A stretch of 64,000 bases of DNA from SVEL01 sp045126215 (GCA_045126215.1 JBGVOD010000040.1:62001-126000), one strand, 5' to 3'. Counted from the first letter of the stretch, positions 33,834-42,495 are shown. Translations and numbers: made by a program. The notes: generated by a model not told the origin, from the sequence alone.

Positions 33834-34934
33834 TTATTTTTCAATCAAGGCCCCATTTTTGTCAAACTCATAAGTTTTTCCATCAATTTCATGGATACCA
33901 GTAAACATTTCACCCTCTTTATAGTCTTTTGTTTGAGTTGGGTTTAAGTAGTATTTTTTACCTTTATCGGTAAGCCAACCAGTTACCATTTTACCCTTTA
34001 CATATTGACCTGAGGTTTCTCTCGCTAAGAAATACCATTTGCTATCTCTTTTCTGCCAACCAGTTAACATTTCTCCTGAGGTTGCTAATAAGAACCAACC
34101 TTTATAATTATTATCATAGTACCAACCGGTTCTCATCTCACCTTCTTTATGTTTACCATCATAGACCTCTTGTAAATAATACCAATTATTATCTATGAAG
34201 ATCCATCCTGTTTTCATTTTACCTTTAATACTATTACCCGAAGTTATTTTAGAAAGATAGTACCATCTTCCATCTACTTTTTTCCATCCAGTCTGCATAG
34301 CCCCACTTCCATCAAAATAGAACCAGCCCTTGTAAGACTTATCATAAAGCCATCCTATCTTCATAGCACCATTAGATGTATTAAGATAGTACCATTTATC
34401 ATTTACTTTCTGCCAACCTTTTAGCATATTACCATTTCTATCATAGAGGTACCAATAACCATCTTTCTTTTTCCAGATTCTATTAACTATTCCTGGTAAT
34501 TCTGTGTTTAAATAAGGTTGTGGATCTATTTTATAGCCATTGGATTGACGGACTTCCCAATGCAAATGTCCTCCATAGGAGGTTCCTGTGTTTCCCATAT
34601 ACCCTAATCTCTGTCCCTTAGACACAGTCTGACCACTTCTAACTTGTACTGTATTATAGGCTAAATGAGCATACAACGTATACATACCATTACTATGACG
34701 GAGAAGTACATAATTTCCGTAGGAATTATATTCAAAACCGGTACAATTATTTCTATATTCGATAACTGTACCATCACTATGGGCAACTACCCAGCCAAGC
34801 GTGTTATAAGAACCATTAAAATCAGTAATGTCAATTCCCCAGTGGTCATAGGAATAACCTTTTTGTCCGTTTATATGATATGGTTGAGTGATTGAACAAA
34901 TACCACTCTGTAAAACTCTACAATTAACAGTCAT
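33834..34934 (-). CDS. Endolysin: M23 peptidase with choline-binding-type cell wall repeats
   Basis: A 366-aa lysin. Residues about 10-140 are a peptidase M23 (lysostaphin-type) domain with the zinc ligands in 'DHWGIDITD' (His31, Asp35) and 'GGHLHWEV' (His123, His125), and His90 in 'LYAHLAY'. It cuts peptide bonds in peptidoglycan. Residues about 155-360 hold around nine cell-wall-binding repeats of about 20 aa (G-W-x-x-x-x-x-x-W-Y-Y-L; ...G-x-M-x-T-G-W), the CW_binding_1 type found in clostridial and streptococcal lysins. There is no signal peptide, so it needs the holin. Its place next to terminase and fibre genes is typical of lysis genes in Firmicutes phages. Confidence 0.88.
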   Translation of the reverse strand: MTVNCRVLQSGICSITQPYHINGQKGYSYDHWGIDITDFNGSYNTLGWVVAHSDGTVIEYRNNCTGFEYNSYGNYVLLRHSNGMYTLYAHLAYNTVQVRSGQTVSKGQRLGYMGNTGTSYGGHLHWEVRQSNGYKIDPQPYLNTELPGIVNRIWKKKDGYWYLYDRNGNMLKGWQKVNDKWYYLNTSNGAMKIGWLYDKSYKGWFYFDGSGAMQTGWKKVDGRWYYLSKITSGNSIKGKMKTGWIFIDNNWYYLQEVYDGKHKEGEMRTGWYYDNNYKGWFLLATSGEMLTGWQKRDSKWYFLARETSGQYVKGKMVTGWLTDKGKKYYLNPTQTKDYKEGEMFTGIHEIDGKTYEFDKNGALIEK

Positions 34935-35065
34935 TATTGATCTTCTCCTTCAAGTACAAAATTAAACTCTTCTGGATCCTTTATTAACATCTCTTTTCCA
35001 ATTTCAGGTGTAATTTCTTCTTGCACCTCTACATCCTCTTGTAAAAATTCATCAAATACCTTCAT
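34934..35065 (-). CDS. Small acidic protein, 43 aa
   Basis: I start this at ATG 35065, since GAGGA lies 7 nt before it; the longer frame to 35134 has no ribosome binding site and its extra residues look random. The 43-aa product (MKVFDEFLQEDVEVQEE...) is very acidic. The end overlaps the endolysin start by one base, so it is coupled to lysin translation. Function unknown; a lysis regulator is possible by position. Confidence 0.45.
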   Translation of the reverse strand: MKVFDEFLQEDVEVQEEITPEIGKEMLIKDPEEFNFVLEGEDQ

Positions 35066-35124
35066 TAATAATTCCTCTTCTATTGCTTTATTATATATAA
35101 TACAATATTTAAGTACTAATCTAA

Positions 35125-36267
35125 TTACTTCCAAGTTCCTTCTATATCTATATAAACATAAGTAGATTTTGACTCATTCTTTGCGCTCCAAATATAAAAT
35201 GAAACTGAAGTTGCTGTAATACCACTACAAGAAACACCTAATATACCAGAAGAAGCATAGGCAATTAAATTAACTTTTAATGGAGCAACATTAAATAGTC
35301 CCGTTGGAAAAGTAAAAGAGTTAGTTGAATTTCTAAAATATAAATTACCATAACTAGAATTATAATTAATAGTTCCAGCTGAATAGTATCCCCAAATTCT
35401 TGATCTTCCATTAGACCATTTTTCCCATTTAAAACTTCCATTTGTGGAATGTGTTCCTGAATCAATAACATAATCTGTCCAAACCCAGCTGCTCCAGACA
35501 GCCGGGTCTCCAGACTTTTCTCGCATAGCTAATACACCATCTATTGGTTTTCTTAATTCTTGAATTATATAATACCCATTATTTACTACTGTTAAATAAC
35601 TATATTTATAAGCACTAGCTACTCCAGTAGGTGTAGACCCAGCTATGTAATATATGCCAGTATCTGTTATATCATTTACATTATCAGATGAGGTAAGTTC
35701 TCTTTTATAAAAAAGACCATTATAAGATGGTGCGTATAGTTCACTCGAACTCCCGTTTATGGAATAATCAGCTATTTTTTCTCCCGACGAAAGTGTTGGA
35801 GTAATAGTTACGGTATCCCCACTACCACTTGAAGAAATTGTAAGAACCCCATCAGCATAATTGCTGGTTAAATTACCACTTGTAGCTATTTTTGTTGAAG
35901 CCTCTCTTGTAGTAACACTCCATGAATTAGAGCTTGTAAGAGTATAAACAAAAACTTGATCGCCCTGTTGAGCTGCACTGTGAGTTGCTATACTTCTATA
36001 GTATTGAAATTCTACACTTGTTGGTTGTGCTGTATTATTAACATATGCCATAAAAGCTAGTCTGCTCAAAGTACCTGTACCTGGATTTGAATTAGAAGAA
36101 GCTCTACAATATACAACTTTATTAGAATTATATGCTTCTAGAAAATCTTGCCATGTAGAAGAACCATATGTTAATATTGTCATACCTTTTATGTATCCAC
36201 TAGTTTCATCAACTATATCGTATGTCGTTCCATCTACTGTTAGTGATTTAATTTGATTATTTGGCAT
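35125..36267 (-). CDS. Tail fibre / receptor-binding protein candidate
   Basis: A 380-aa protein. The first 25 residues (IKSLTVDGTTYDIVDETSG) match the short adaptor found at the start of the neighbouring fibre genes at 37107 and 37362. The body is Ser/Thr/Tyr/Gly-rich beta structure ('TITPTLSSGEKIADYSINGS', 'YYIIQELRKPIDGVLAMRE'), followed by a C-terminal beta-sandwich ('YSAGTINYNSSYGNLYFRNS' to 'YVYIDIEGTWK') as in pyocin-knob or tip domains of tail fibres. It probably binds a cell surface carbohydrate. Confidence 0.65.
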   Translation of the reverse strand: MPNNQIKSLTVDGTTYDIVDETSGYIKGMTILTYGSSTWQDFLEAYNSNKVVYCRASSNSNPGTGTLSRLAFMAYVNNTAQPTSVEFQYYRSIATHSAAQQGDQVFVYTLTSSNSWSVTTREASTKIATSGNLTSNYADGVLTISSSGSGDTVTITPTLSSGEKIADYSINGSSSELYAPSYNGLFYKRELTSSDNVNDITDTGIYYIAGSTPTGVASAYKYSYLTVVNNGYYIIQELRKPIDGVLAMREKSGDPAVWSSWVWTDYVIDSGTHSTNGSFKWEKWSNGRSRIWGYYSAGTINYNSSYGNLYFRNSTNSFTFPTGLFNVAPLKVNLIAYASSGILGVSCSGITATSVSFYIWSAKNESKSTYVYIDIEGTWK

Positions 36268-36278
36268 TATTCACACCT

Positions 36279-37094
36279 CTATGTTAATTTATGCTTAGAT
36301 GTTTGTATATCTTCATTCATCTTTAACCATTGAGTTTCTAATCCCCAACCATCAATGTTTAAATTATTTTTTTTGGCTCTATATACATCAATAATATATT
36401 GATATCTAACATCTGAAACAGCATTCATAAAAGTATTAACAAAATAGGTTGTATGACCACGTACAATGAATGCGGGAGATTTTAAGGTTAATGTTGAACT
36501 TGAAAGGGAAGGTGCAGTAACTGTTTGATTGTAGCCGTACGCTGCACTAGTATAGCTTGTTAGTGTAGTTGCACTTGAAAAATACACTTCTCTTGAAAAA
36601 TTACCTGCAGAAACTACCGCTCTCGATATGCTTGTAATTTTTTTTGAAGAATCAACAAAAGATACTATTTCATTTTCTGGGATTTCAGTAATTTCGTACA
36701 TTGCTCCATTTAAAGCATATTCCTCTCTTCCCTTACTGATAGTAGTAATATTATACTCAGGAATTGTAGCCATTCTAATTAATACATAATAACTATAATT
36801 TGTAAAATCACAACTAACTGTAGGTGTTAAACTCCCAGCAGCTATTAAAGTTGTTGAAGTTGTAGTATAGGCTATTGGAGTAATTTTTTCATCTGATGAT
36901 AAATATTTATCATAAGAATAAGAAGTAACGAATTCTGCATCTGGTCTAATTATACCAGTCTTAAGAATTGGAATTTCATTAATTGCATTAGCCATTTCAC
37001 TTATTTTATATGTATCTGAAGAACCATTTTTAGATCTAATAATATTGGCAATATCTGATATATATCTAGTATTTACTATTCCGTAGCCTGCCAA
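36279..37094 (-). CDS. Tail fibre-associated structural protein, 271 aa
   Basis: The N-terminus (RYISDIANIIRSKNGSSDTYKISEMANAI) is the helical pattern seen at the start of many Firmicutes phage tail/fibre proteins, often written 'IADAIR.K.G....y.p.eMa.aI'. The remainder is beta-rich and Ser/Thr-rich. It sits 11 nt after the end of the next fibre adaptor gene. Likely a fibre or baseplate-attached accessory protein; exact role unknown. Confidence 0.6.
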   Translation of the reverse strand: MAGYGIVNTRYISDIANIIRSKNGSSDTYKISEMANAINEIPILKTGIIRPDAEFVTSYSYDKYLSSDEKITPIAYTTTSTTLIAAGSLTPTVSCDFTNYSYYVLIRMATIPEYNITTISKGREEYALNGAMYEITEIPENEIVSFVDSSKKITSISRAVVSAGNFSREVYFSSATTLTSYTSAAYGYNQTVTAPSLSSSTLTLKSPAFIVRGHTTYFVNTFMNAVSDVRYQYIIDVYRAKKNNLNIDGWGLETQWLKMNEDIQTSKHKLT

Positions 37095-37106
37095 AATGTA
37101 CTCCTT

Positions 37107-37268
37107 TTAAAATTCTTCATCGTCTATACTTAACACTGAAGATATGCCTAGTTGTAAGTCTTTTGTTGAAGAAGTATAAATTGCAATTACTGTCTGTGCT
37201 CTGGCTTCCTCATCTTTAATATCATAAGTTTCTCCAGAAGGTAATTGAATCTTAGAAATATCACTCAT
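37107..37268 (-). CDS. Small fibre-adaptor protein, 53 aa
   Basis: A short gene (ATG 37268, TAA 37107) whose first 24 residues, MSDISKIQLPSGETYDIKDE, match the start of the 477-aa fibre protein at 38795 (MADISKITLPSGNTYDIKDA) almost exactly; the same motif begins the 380-aa protein in weaker form. The following 29 residues (QTVIAIYTSSTKDLQLGI) are short beta strands. It appears to be a stand-alone adaptor domain, or the remnant of a fibre gene that lost its body. GTAAGGAAG precedes the start. Confidence 0.6.
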   Translation of the reverse strand: MSDISKIQLPSGETYDIKDEEARAQTVIAIYTSSTKDLQLGISSVLSIDDEEF

Positions 37269-37304
37269 TTCTGTACTTCCTTACTTTATATCATATATAG
37301 TAGT

Positions 37305-37347
37305 GATTAATACTTTGTGATTAATTAATAATTACAAAGTATTAATC
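37305..37347 (-). terminator. 14-bp hairpin between fibre genes
   Basis: Perfect inverted repeat: arms GATTAATACTTTGT (37305-37318) and ACAAAGTATTAATC (37334-37347), 15-nt loop. It lies 14 nt past the stop of the 477-aa fibre gene and before the 53-aa gene. No T run follows, so it may be an mRNA-stabilising or processing hairpin rather than a strict terminator. Confidence 0.5.
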
Positions 37348-37361
37348 GTAGTTTTTATCAC

Positions 37362-38795
37362 TTAATTTCCTTTTGTTACACTAACATCTGTAGTGCTCTT
37401 AAGAACTGTAACTTTATCATTTGTACCGACTGTAATTGCCTGTGCAGCAGCGGTACCAGTTCCAACCCCGGTAATAGCGGTAACTTTATCATTTGTACCA
37501 ACTGTAATACTAGGTTGAGTAGAAGAAGCTGACGAAATACCTGTAGCTACACTTATCACACCTGTACCAGCTGTAGCACCAGTAGCAAGAGCAATTGTAG
37601 GTTGCGTAGTAACTTTAACACCTGTTAATACTGATGTTGTGGAAGGAGTTCCAAGTCCTGTTAATGCACTTCCAGAAGTTCCAACAGTAACTCCTGTTAC
37701 AACTGCATCTCCAGTTCCATTTTCATCTGTTTCTCCAGTCGCAACAGTAACTGCACTACCAGCTTTTGCAACTGTTTTATCACTAATGGTAACAGCAGTT
37801 ACAATATCACTTCCTGCACCTGTTGAAGCAACTGCACCAGTTGCTGCAGTAATTGCTGTTCCTAAAGTTGTATTTGTTGCAGTTAAATTAGAACCTAAAG
37901 TTGTATTTGTCGCGGTAACATCACTACCATTACCACCACCAATTATTAAGGTTTCTGCCGCCGTGCCAGATCCCATAGTAAAAGTCCAATTTGACTTATT
38001 TGCAGTAACAGTTGTATTTCCTGTTACATTTGGAATAGAAACAGAACTATTTCCAGTTACATTTGGAATAGAAGTAGTAACTAATTTACTTGCTGTCTTT
38101 GTAACTTTAGAAACACTTTCTGTTCCATTTGTCGGTACAATACTTGTCGTGACTAGATTTTTACCAGTTTCTGCTGTTACAGATTTTACAAAAGTATCAC
38201 TTGTTGTATTTGCATATCCTGTAACTGCATTAGCTGTACCATTTGCGCCAACAGCTGTCCCGCTTGCAGTAGCTTTTATATTGGTTGTAGACGGTGTAAC
38301 AGTAATAGTTGGTGTACTAGCTGTAAAAGTTGTAGCTTCACCAAGAACCACATCGCTAGTTCCGCCGCTAAAAGTAACTGATGAGCTAGCATTTGTAAAA
38401 GTTGTAGCTTCACCAAGAACTATATCTGTTTGTTTAGTTAAGCTAACACCTGTAACTACATCTGAAAGATTTAATTGAGTATCACCAATTTTTTCCCAAG
38501 ATTTTACCGCTGAACCAATTACTACATATTCATCATAGATATCCAATGTTTGAGAGCTTGGTGTTGATGATGACTTTACTAAATAAAAGGCACCAGACTG
38601 TGCATCTGCAGCTTCTAATGTTCCTGTAACCCCGTTAACAACAACACCTTTTGGAATATCACCTGCAACAGGAGTTCCAGTACCATCCCAAGCTACTATA
38701 AAGGTAACACCACCACTAATCATTTCACGAGCGGTAGCATCTTTAATATCGTAAGTATTACCTGATGGTAATGTAATTTTACTAATATCTGCCAT
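37362..38795 (-). CDS. Repetitive Thr/Val/Ala-rich tail fibre protein
   Basis: A 477-aa protein opening with the adaptor motif MADISKITLPSGNTYDIKDA. After about residue 110 it is almost wholly made of alternating Thr/Val/Ala/Gly/Ser with imperfect short repeats: 'LGEATTF' twice, 'PNVTG' twice, 'ATNTTLG' three times, 'ITVGTNDKVT' twice. This composition and the regular alternation predict a long beta-helix or fibrous stalk. No receptor-binding tip is obvious, and the C-terminus ends abruptly after 'STTDVSVTKGN'. Because of the low complexity, its antisense strand also stays open for 279 codons, which is not a gene. Confidence 0.65.
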   Translation of the reverse strand: MADISKITLPSGNTYDIKDATAREMISGGVTFIVAWDGTGTPVAGDIPKGVVVNGVTGTLEAADAQSGAFYLVKSSSTPSSQTLDIYDEYVVIGSAVKSWEKIGDTQLNLSDVVTGVSLTKQTDIVLGEATTFTNASSSVTFSGGTSDVVLGEATTFTASTPTITVTPSTTNIKATASGTAVGANGTANAVTGYANTTSDTFVKSVTAETGKNLVTTSIVPTNGTESVSKVTKTASKLVTTSIPNVTGNSSVSIPNVTGNTTVTANKSNWTFTMGSGTAAETLIIGGGNGSDVTATNTTLGSNLTATNTTLGTAITAATGAVASTGAGSDIVTAVTISDKTVAKAGSAVTVATGETDENGTGDAVVTGVTVGTSGSALTGLGTPSTTSVLTGVKVTTQPTIALATGATAGTGVISVATGISSASSTQPSITVGTNDKVTAITGVGTGTAAAQAITVGTNDKVTVLKSTTDVSVTKGN

Positions 38796-38809
38796 GTATT
38801 TTTTCCTTT

Positions 38810-39202
38810 TTAATCCCTATTTAATATTAATGTTTCACCTTCCAATTCACCAGCTATCTGCTCATAGGAATCATCCACATTAATTTTATTATCCCAAAAA
38901 AACTTTTCCCTTATTGTGGTATGAATATTCTCATTGTTTATATGAGATAACAATAAATCTCTTGTCCCCTCATCTACAAAAGCTAAATCCTGTACGTAAG
39001 CATTACCTGTTCCAATTTTTATGTTAGGTATAGTAACGGTTTTTATAACTGTCTCTCCATACTCCTCTACAGAATATGTTTTTACTTCAAAGTCTTCATA
39101 AATTATTATCTCGCCACGGAGTGGTATAAATCCTTTAGCTGCATTCCAATTTGCAGTTGTGTCGCGTTTTAATTGTATTCTTGGATTTATTATAGAACTC
39201 AT
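38810..39202 (-). CDS. Mtd_N-type fibre N-terminal protein, 130 aa
   Basis: The first 35 residues (RIQLKRDTTANWNAAKG, then LRGEIIIYED) match the Mtd_N pattern, 'IQLRRGTTANW......L..GE', the N-terminal trimerising domain of many phage tail fibres and of the major tropism determinant. The rest contains a 'IKIGTGNAYVQDLAF' strand and a helical end. It overlaps the 73-aa gene by 4 nt. Likely a fibre-attachment or hinge component. Confidence 0.65.
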   Translation of the reverse strand: MSSIINPRIQLKRDTTANWNAAKGFIPLRGEIIIYEDFEVKTYSVEEYGETVIKTVTIPNIKIGTGNAYVQDLAFVDEGTRDLLLSHINNENIHTTIREKFFWDNKINVDDSYEQIAGELEGETLILNRD

Positions 39203-39420
39203 ATAATACCTCCATGCAATACCGTAGTACTTGTACCACAGTCAAGTATTAGATCGGGGTCTATAGATATTGTTCTATTTTGAATTATGATTCCATTTCC
39301 TGCTATGTATCTAGCGACAGCATATGAGTCATCTATGTTTATATCTATTTTTCTATTATTCTCTTTAAATTTGAGGTCTATATTATCTTTTTCGCCAACA
39401 TGAACGATAAAATTAGACAT
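39199..39420 (-). CDS. Small fibre-region protein, 73 aa
   Basis: A 73-aa beta-rich protein (FIVHVGEKDNIDLKFKENN, IAGNGIIIQNRTISID) whose 'GNGIxI.N.TISID' segment resembles repeat units in tail fibre shafts. It overlaps the Mtd_N-like gene by 4 nt (ATGA type), so the two are made together. Probably a fibre or fibre-chaperone piece; no firm family. Confidence 0.5.
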   Translation of the reverse strand: MSNFIVHVGEKDNIDLKFKENNRKIDINIDDSYAVARYIAGNGIIIQNRTISIDPDLILDCGTSTTVLHGGII

Positions 39421-39431
39421 AATTCTTACCC

Positions 39432-39905
39432 CTACTTAAATTTGTGATTTTCTAAACAGTCTTGATAGACATCTTTTATTCTCTGAATAGCTATCAGCGC
39501 TTTGTTGTTTTCAAAATTAGGGTGTGCATCACAATAGTCTTCGTAATCGTCTATTAATTCTATTATTTCATCAAAATGTTCTTTTGAGTGGTATACTTCA
39601 TTATATATTTCATCAGCAAATACGAGTATATCTTTTCGTTTTTGAAGTATTTTGTCCTCACCATCTTTTTCTTCATGTCTTGTCATTTTTAAATCTAGGA
39701 TATCAACTTTTAATTCAAGATTATCTATTTTGTTGTTTACCTTATTTACCTCATCTATCATTTCACCTTGAAATGCTTTCCCTATTTTTCTTAAAATCCA
39801 AGACCATAAATTAATTTCTAGTGGTTTTATTTTTATTAGTGAAAATAAAATTATTAATATTCCGGCACCTCCTCCTATAAGGCACCACATCTCTGTAATC
39901 GTCAT
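39432..39905 (-). CDS. Membrane-anchored coiled-coil protein next to the holin
   Basis: A 157-aa protein with one transmembrane helix at about 8-25 (GGGAGILIILFSLI), then an amphipathic segment, a coiled coil at about 50-85 (IDEVNKVNNKIDNLELKVDI), and a helical C-terminus. Proteins of this plan lie next to the holin in many clostridial phages and prophages and may act as a second holin or an antiholin/spanin-like partner. It is 51 nt downstream of the holin gene. Role inferred from location and topology. Confidence 0.55.
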   Translation of the reverse strand: MTITEMWCLIGGGAGILIILFSLIKIKPLEINLWSWILRKIGKAFQGEMIDEVNKVNNKIDNLELKVDILDLKMTRHEEKDGEDKILQKRKDILVFADEIYNEVYHSKEHFDEIIELIDDYEDYCDAHPNFENNKALIAIQRIKDVYQDCLENHKFK

Positions 39906-39956
39906 TTCTTTATAATTGTCCTTTTTCCTTTATTTATTTTCACCAAAGAGAAGAAG

Positions 39957-40298
39957 TTATTTTTCTCCCCTGTTATCTTTATTTTTGCTCTCTGTCTCTT
40001 CTTTTAATAATATTTCTTCGAGCATTTTAGCTAGCTCTACCTCATCTACAGGTGAGAGTACTTGTGCTTGAGTTTTTGCATTTATTTTTTCTATTATCAA
40101 GTTCCATATTGCTGATATACCTGCCGCTACAGCTGAGATTAAGATAGGAGCTAACCAACCTTTCCAATCTGAAAAATCCCAATTAACAACGTGATTCATT
40201 ATCAATGCCATATTAGCTATAATAACTGGAATAAATGCTTGTACAAATGTTTTAGCAGCTCTAATTAAGAAATCTGGTATCTGCTTTGAATTATTCAT
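39957..40298 (-). CDS. Holin (r1t-like)
   Basis: A 113-aa protein with two transmembrane helices at about 14-34 (AKTFVQAFIPVIIANMAL) and 48-67 (LAPILISAVAAGISAIWNLI), and a charged C-terminal tail with many Glu and Lys. The first helix is preceded by 'FLIRAAKTFVQ', the usual start of r1t-type holins of Gram-positive phages. Holins form lesions that release the endolysin. It has a strong AAGGAG site and a TGTATATATAATAATATAAG promoter-like element right upstream, so it probably heads its own transcript. Confidence 0.75.
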   Translation of the reverse strand: MNNSKQIPDFLIRAAKTFVQAFIPVIIANMALIMNHVVNWDFSDWKGWLAPILISAVAAGISAIWNLIIEKINAKTQAQVLSPVDEVELAKMLEEILLKEETESKNKDNRGEK

Positions 40299-40307
40299 GA
40301 ATATACT

Positions 40308-40333
40308 CCTTATATTATTATATATACATTTAA
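40308..40333 (-). promoter_or_regulatory. Candidate late promoter before the holin gene
   Basis: Minus strand: AAATGTATATATAATAATAT, then AAGGAG and ATG 40298. The TGTATATATAAT core is the same as at 24930 and 28023. It lies directly 3' of the terminator palindrome of the upstream gene. Confidence 0.4.
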
Positions 40334-40355
40334 ATTTTTAAAAATTTAAATGTAT
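40324..40355 (-). terminator. 32-nt AT palindrome at the end of the 598-aa gene
   Basis: A perfect palindrome (ATACATTTAAATTTTT and its complement) with the TAA stop codon of the 598-aa gene inside it, at 40338-40340. On RNA it folds into a hairpin with T-rich sequence. It probably ends the transcript of the internal-protein block before the holin promoter. Confidence 0.55.
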
Positions 40356-42134
40356 TCCTGATTTTGCTAATCCTGATTTAGCTGCGTTTATTAATTCACC
40401 AGGTAATTTACCTACTTTTTCTATGCCTTTTGTGATTTTTTCCTGTTTTTCTTTTTCGGCTTTTTCTCTTTCTTCTTTTTCTTTCCTTTCTTTATCCCTC
40501 TTATATTGAGCTTGTGCAGTTTCATCATTAGCGAAATCATCGAACCCCTGATTAATTGCATCTTGTTCTTCTTTAGAATATTTACTAAGGTCTAATTCTT
40601 TTCCTTCTGCTTCTGCTTTCTCTCTTTCAGCAACCCAATCTTTTTCTGCCCATAATTTATCTTTTAATCTAGCTTTCTCTTTTTCTGCCTGAATTCTTTC
40701 TTTCTCTGCTTGGGCTTCTTCTCTTTCTCTTTCTTCTTTCTCTCTTTCTTCTTTTTCTCTTTGTGCTTGTACTTCTGGCGGAAGTATCAGACCGTCCTCA
40801 TTTAGTGATTCATTAAAGGGATTTTCAAAAAGATCTAATAGAAAGGATCTGTAGTTATTTTTGAACTCTTCTTCGCTGGAAGATTCGGCTAATATCTTGT
40901 ATTCTTCTTCATTGAGATCTGAGTAGTCGATGGTCACGGAGTCTCCGGTTCCTCCCTCTGCTGTGAACTGGATATTTCCCGTATCTGCTTCGACGACAAA
41001 GTCCAATTCTTCTTCTACCTCGGAAACTAATCTATTAATATATTGTACTTCATCCCAAGGCTCATTGTATGTCAATGGATCTTCACCTTCATCGACTTTG
41101 TCTAAGATTATTGTTTTTACGGGGGTAAAGGTGTTACCCCCTTCTGTAAAAGACTCGTTAATATTATCTTTATTTGCTTTTATTTCATAAGAACATTCAT
41201 CTAAATCTTCTGCTAATCTATGAATATAATCTGCTAATTCTTCTGCTGTTTCACAGCTTGTATAAGAACCTCTTCTACAGTTTCTTACTTCATACATTAA
41301 GTTCTCTAATTCTGAAAATGATTCACTTAATATATATTCTATTTCATCTCCCCAGCCATCTGTATCTTCTAGTTCTTCATTTAATGATTCACATAAATCA
41401 GTAAGGTCTATCTCTATATAATCATCATATTCATCATAGTCAGCATTATATCCGGCAGCCTTTAATACTTTTGCTATCTGAGGTCTTACAGAACTATCAC
41501 TTCCACAATCAATAGAAATCCAATCACCTGATGGGCTATTTACAAAAGGATAAAAACCATCTAAGCCATTATCATGTAGAATATTTTCAATGTCATTAAG
41601 AATTTCATCTACATCGTCATTATAATAGCCTTCATTTAATGACTCGTTCTTAAAACTTAATATTTTATCAATTATTTCTTCATCAGAGAGACCATCCATC
41701 CTGCCTAAAATAACTTCATGTGCTATATGGAAATCTTTATAATCTTTAGTTTCGGTATAAAAGATATCCGAACTATTGCTTAACCTTACATATATGTTAA
41801 GTAAATCTTCGTTACTCACCTTCTTAACAACATTATTTACATATGTTTCATAGTCAACATCTTCACTTAATACTTCTTCCTTAAATAAAGATTCAGACAG
41901 TTTCATCTTCTTTAATTCAGGTGTTGATACTTTCTTAGTCTCTTTACTCGCTCCAGTAAAGCCATCTTCTTCAACATCACCAATACCTAATTCTTTATTG
42001 ATGTCTTTTCTATCTTTTTCTATTCTGTCTACGACTTGCTTATGAAACTCAACTGCATCTTCCATTGTTAACGGAACGGTTGCGACTCTGTTTTTTACTC
42101 TTTCTACATTATCTATTTCTTTTTGAATTCTCAT
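40338..42134 (-). CDS. Multi-module acidic protein with four to five L-N-E motifs; candidate internal polyprotein
   Basis: A 598-aa acidic protein. 'ESLNE' motifs occur after about residues 165 (FKNESLNEG), 250 (CESLNEELE) and 455 (FNESLNEDG), with related 'SESLFKEE' and 'NESFTEGG' motifs. They separate small globular segments of 70-120 aa, such as 'ESDDNGLDGFYPFV' type alpha/beta units, from each other. The last 140 residues are a long Glu/Lys/Arg coiled coil ending in a hydrophobic tail. The layout is that of a polyprotein cut at L-x-E sites by the prohead protease, but no product is identified. It shares this architecture with the 868-aa and 658-aa proteins. Confidence 0.55.
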   Translation of the reverse strand: MRIQKEIDNVERVKNRVATVPLTMEDAVEFHKQVVDRIEKDRKDINKELGIGDVEEDGFTGASKETKKVSTPELKKMKLSESLFKEEVLSEDVDYETYVNNVVKKVSNEDLLNIYVRLSNSSDIFYTETKDYKDFHIAHEVILGRMDGLSDEEIIDKILSFKNESLNEGYYNDDVDEILNDIENILHDNGLDGFYPFVNSPSGDWISIDCGSDSSVRPQIAKVLKAAGYNADYDEYDDYIEIDLTDLCESLNEELEDTDGWGDEIEYILSESFSELENLMYEVRNCRRGSYTSCETAEELADYIHRLAEDLDECSYEIKANKDNINESFTEGGNTFTPVKTIILDKVDEGEDPLTYNEPWDEVQYINRLVSEVEEELDFVVEADTGNIQFTAEGGTGDSVTIDYSDLNEEEYKILAESSSEEEFKNNYRSFLLDLFENPFNESLNEDGLILPPEVQAQREKEEREKEEREREEAQAEKERIQAEKEKARLKDKLWAEKDWVAEREKAEAEGKELDLSKYSKEEQDAINQGFDDFANDETAQAQYKRDKERKEKEEREKAEKEKQEKITKGIEKVGKLPGELINAAKSGLAKSGIHLNF

Positions 42135-42139
42135 TATAT

Positions 42140-42484
42140 TTATTCCTCATTAATATCAATAGCTTCTGCATTAGGAGAAACTTGTTTAAGAATGTCCTGT
42201 AATATGCCTATTGTTGAATGCTCTCTAGCAATAATATCAGCTACATCTAGTGCGGCTTGTTCGTTTCCTACATCAGTTAATGCAATTGATAATGAATTAT
42301 AATCTTCTATCATACTATATGTTGAAGTGATAGAGTTCATTATAATGGTTGAAATTCCAACCTCTGGACCTGCTTGAGGTACTTTTGAGTCTATTTCTGT
42401 TATATCAATATCTACGTTATAAGTGTCTGGAATTTCTGCATTGAATACATCGTCCTGTTCAAATACATCTTCTTTTAGGTACAT
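42140..42484 (-). CDS. Small acidic helical protein, 114 aa
   Basis: Acidic N-terminal 45 residues (many Asp) followed by a helical bundle: 'SITSTYSMIEDYNSLSIAL' and 'DVADIIAREHSTIGILQDIL'. The second helix has E-x-x-H and spacing that recall ferritin-like two-helix domains, but only one half is present, so I do not assign metal binding. It lies 5 nt from the polyprotein candidate and is likely co-expressed with it. Confidence 0.5.
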   Translation of the reverse strand: MYLKEDVFEQDDVFNAEIPDTYNVDIDITEIDSKVPQAGPEVGISTIIMNSITSTYSMIEDYNSLSIALTDVGNEQAALDVADIIAREHSTIGILQDILKQVSPNAEAIDINEE

Positions 42485-42495
42485 TTCTTTATCCT

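Noticed and set aside
37639..38478. 279-codon open frame on the plus strand
   Set aside because: It is the complement of the repetitive Thr/Val/Ala fibre gene; its sequence is a Val/Pro/Ala repeat with no ribosome site, and no other plus-strand gene exists nearby.
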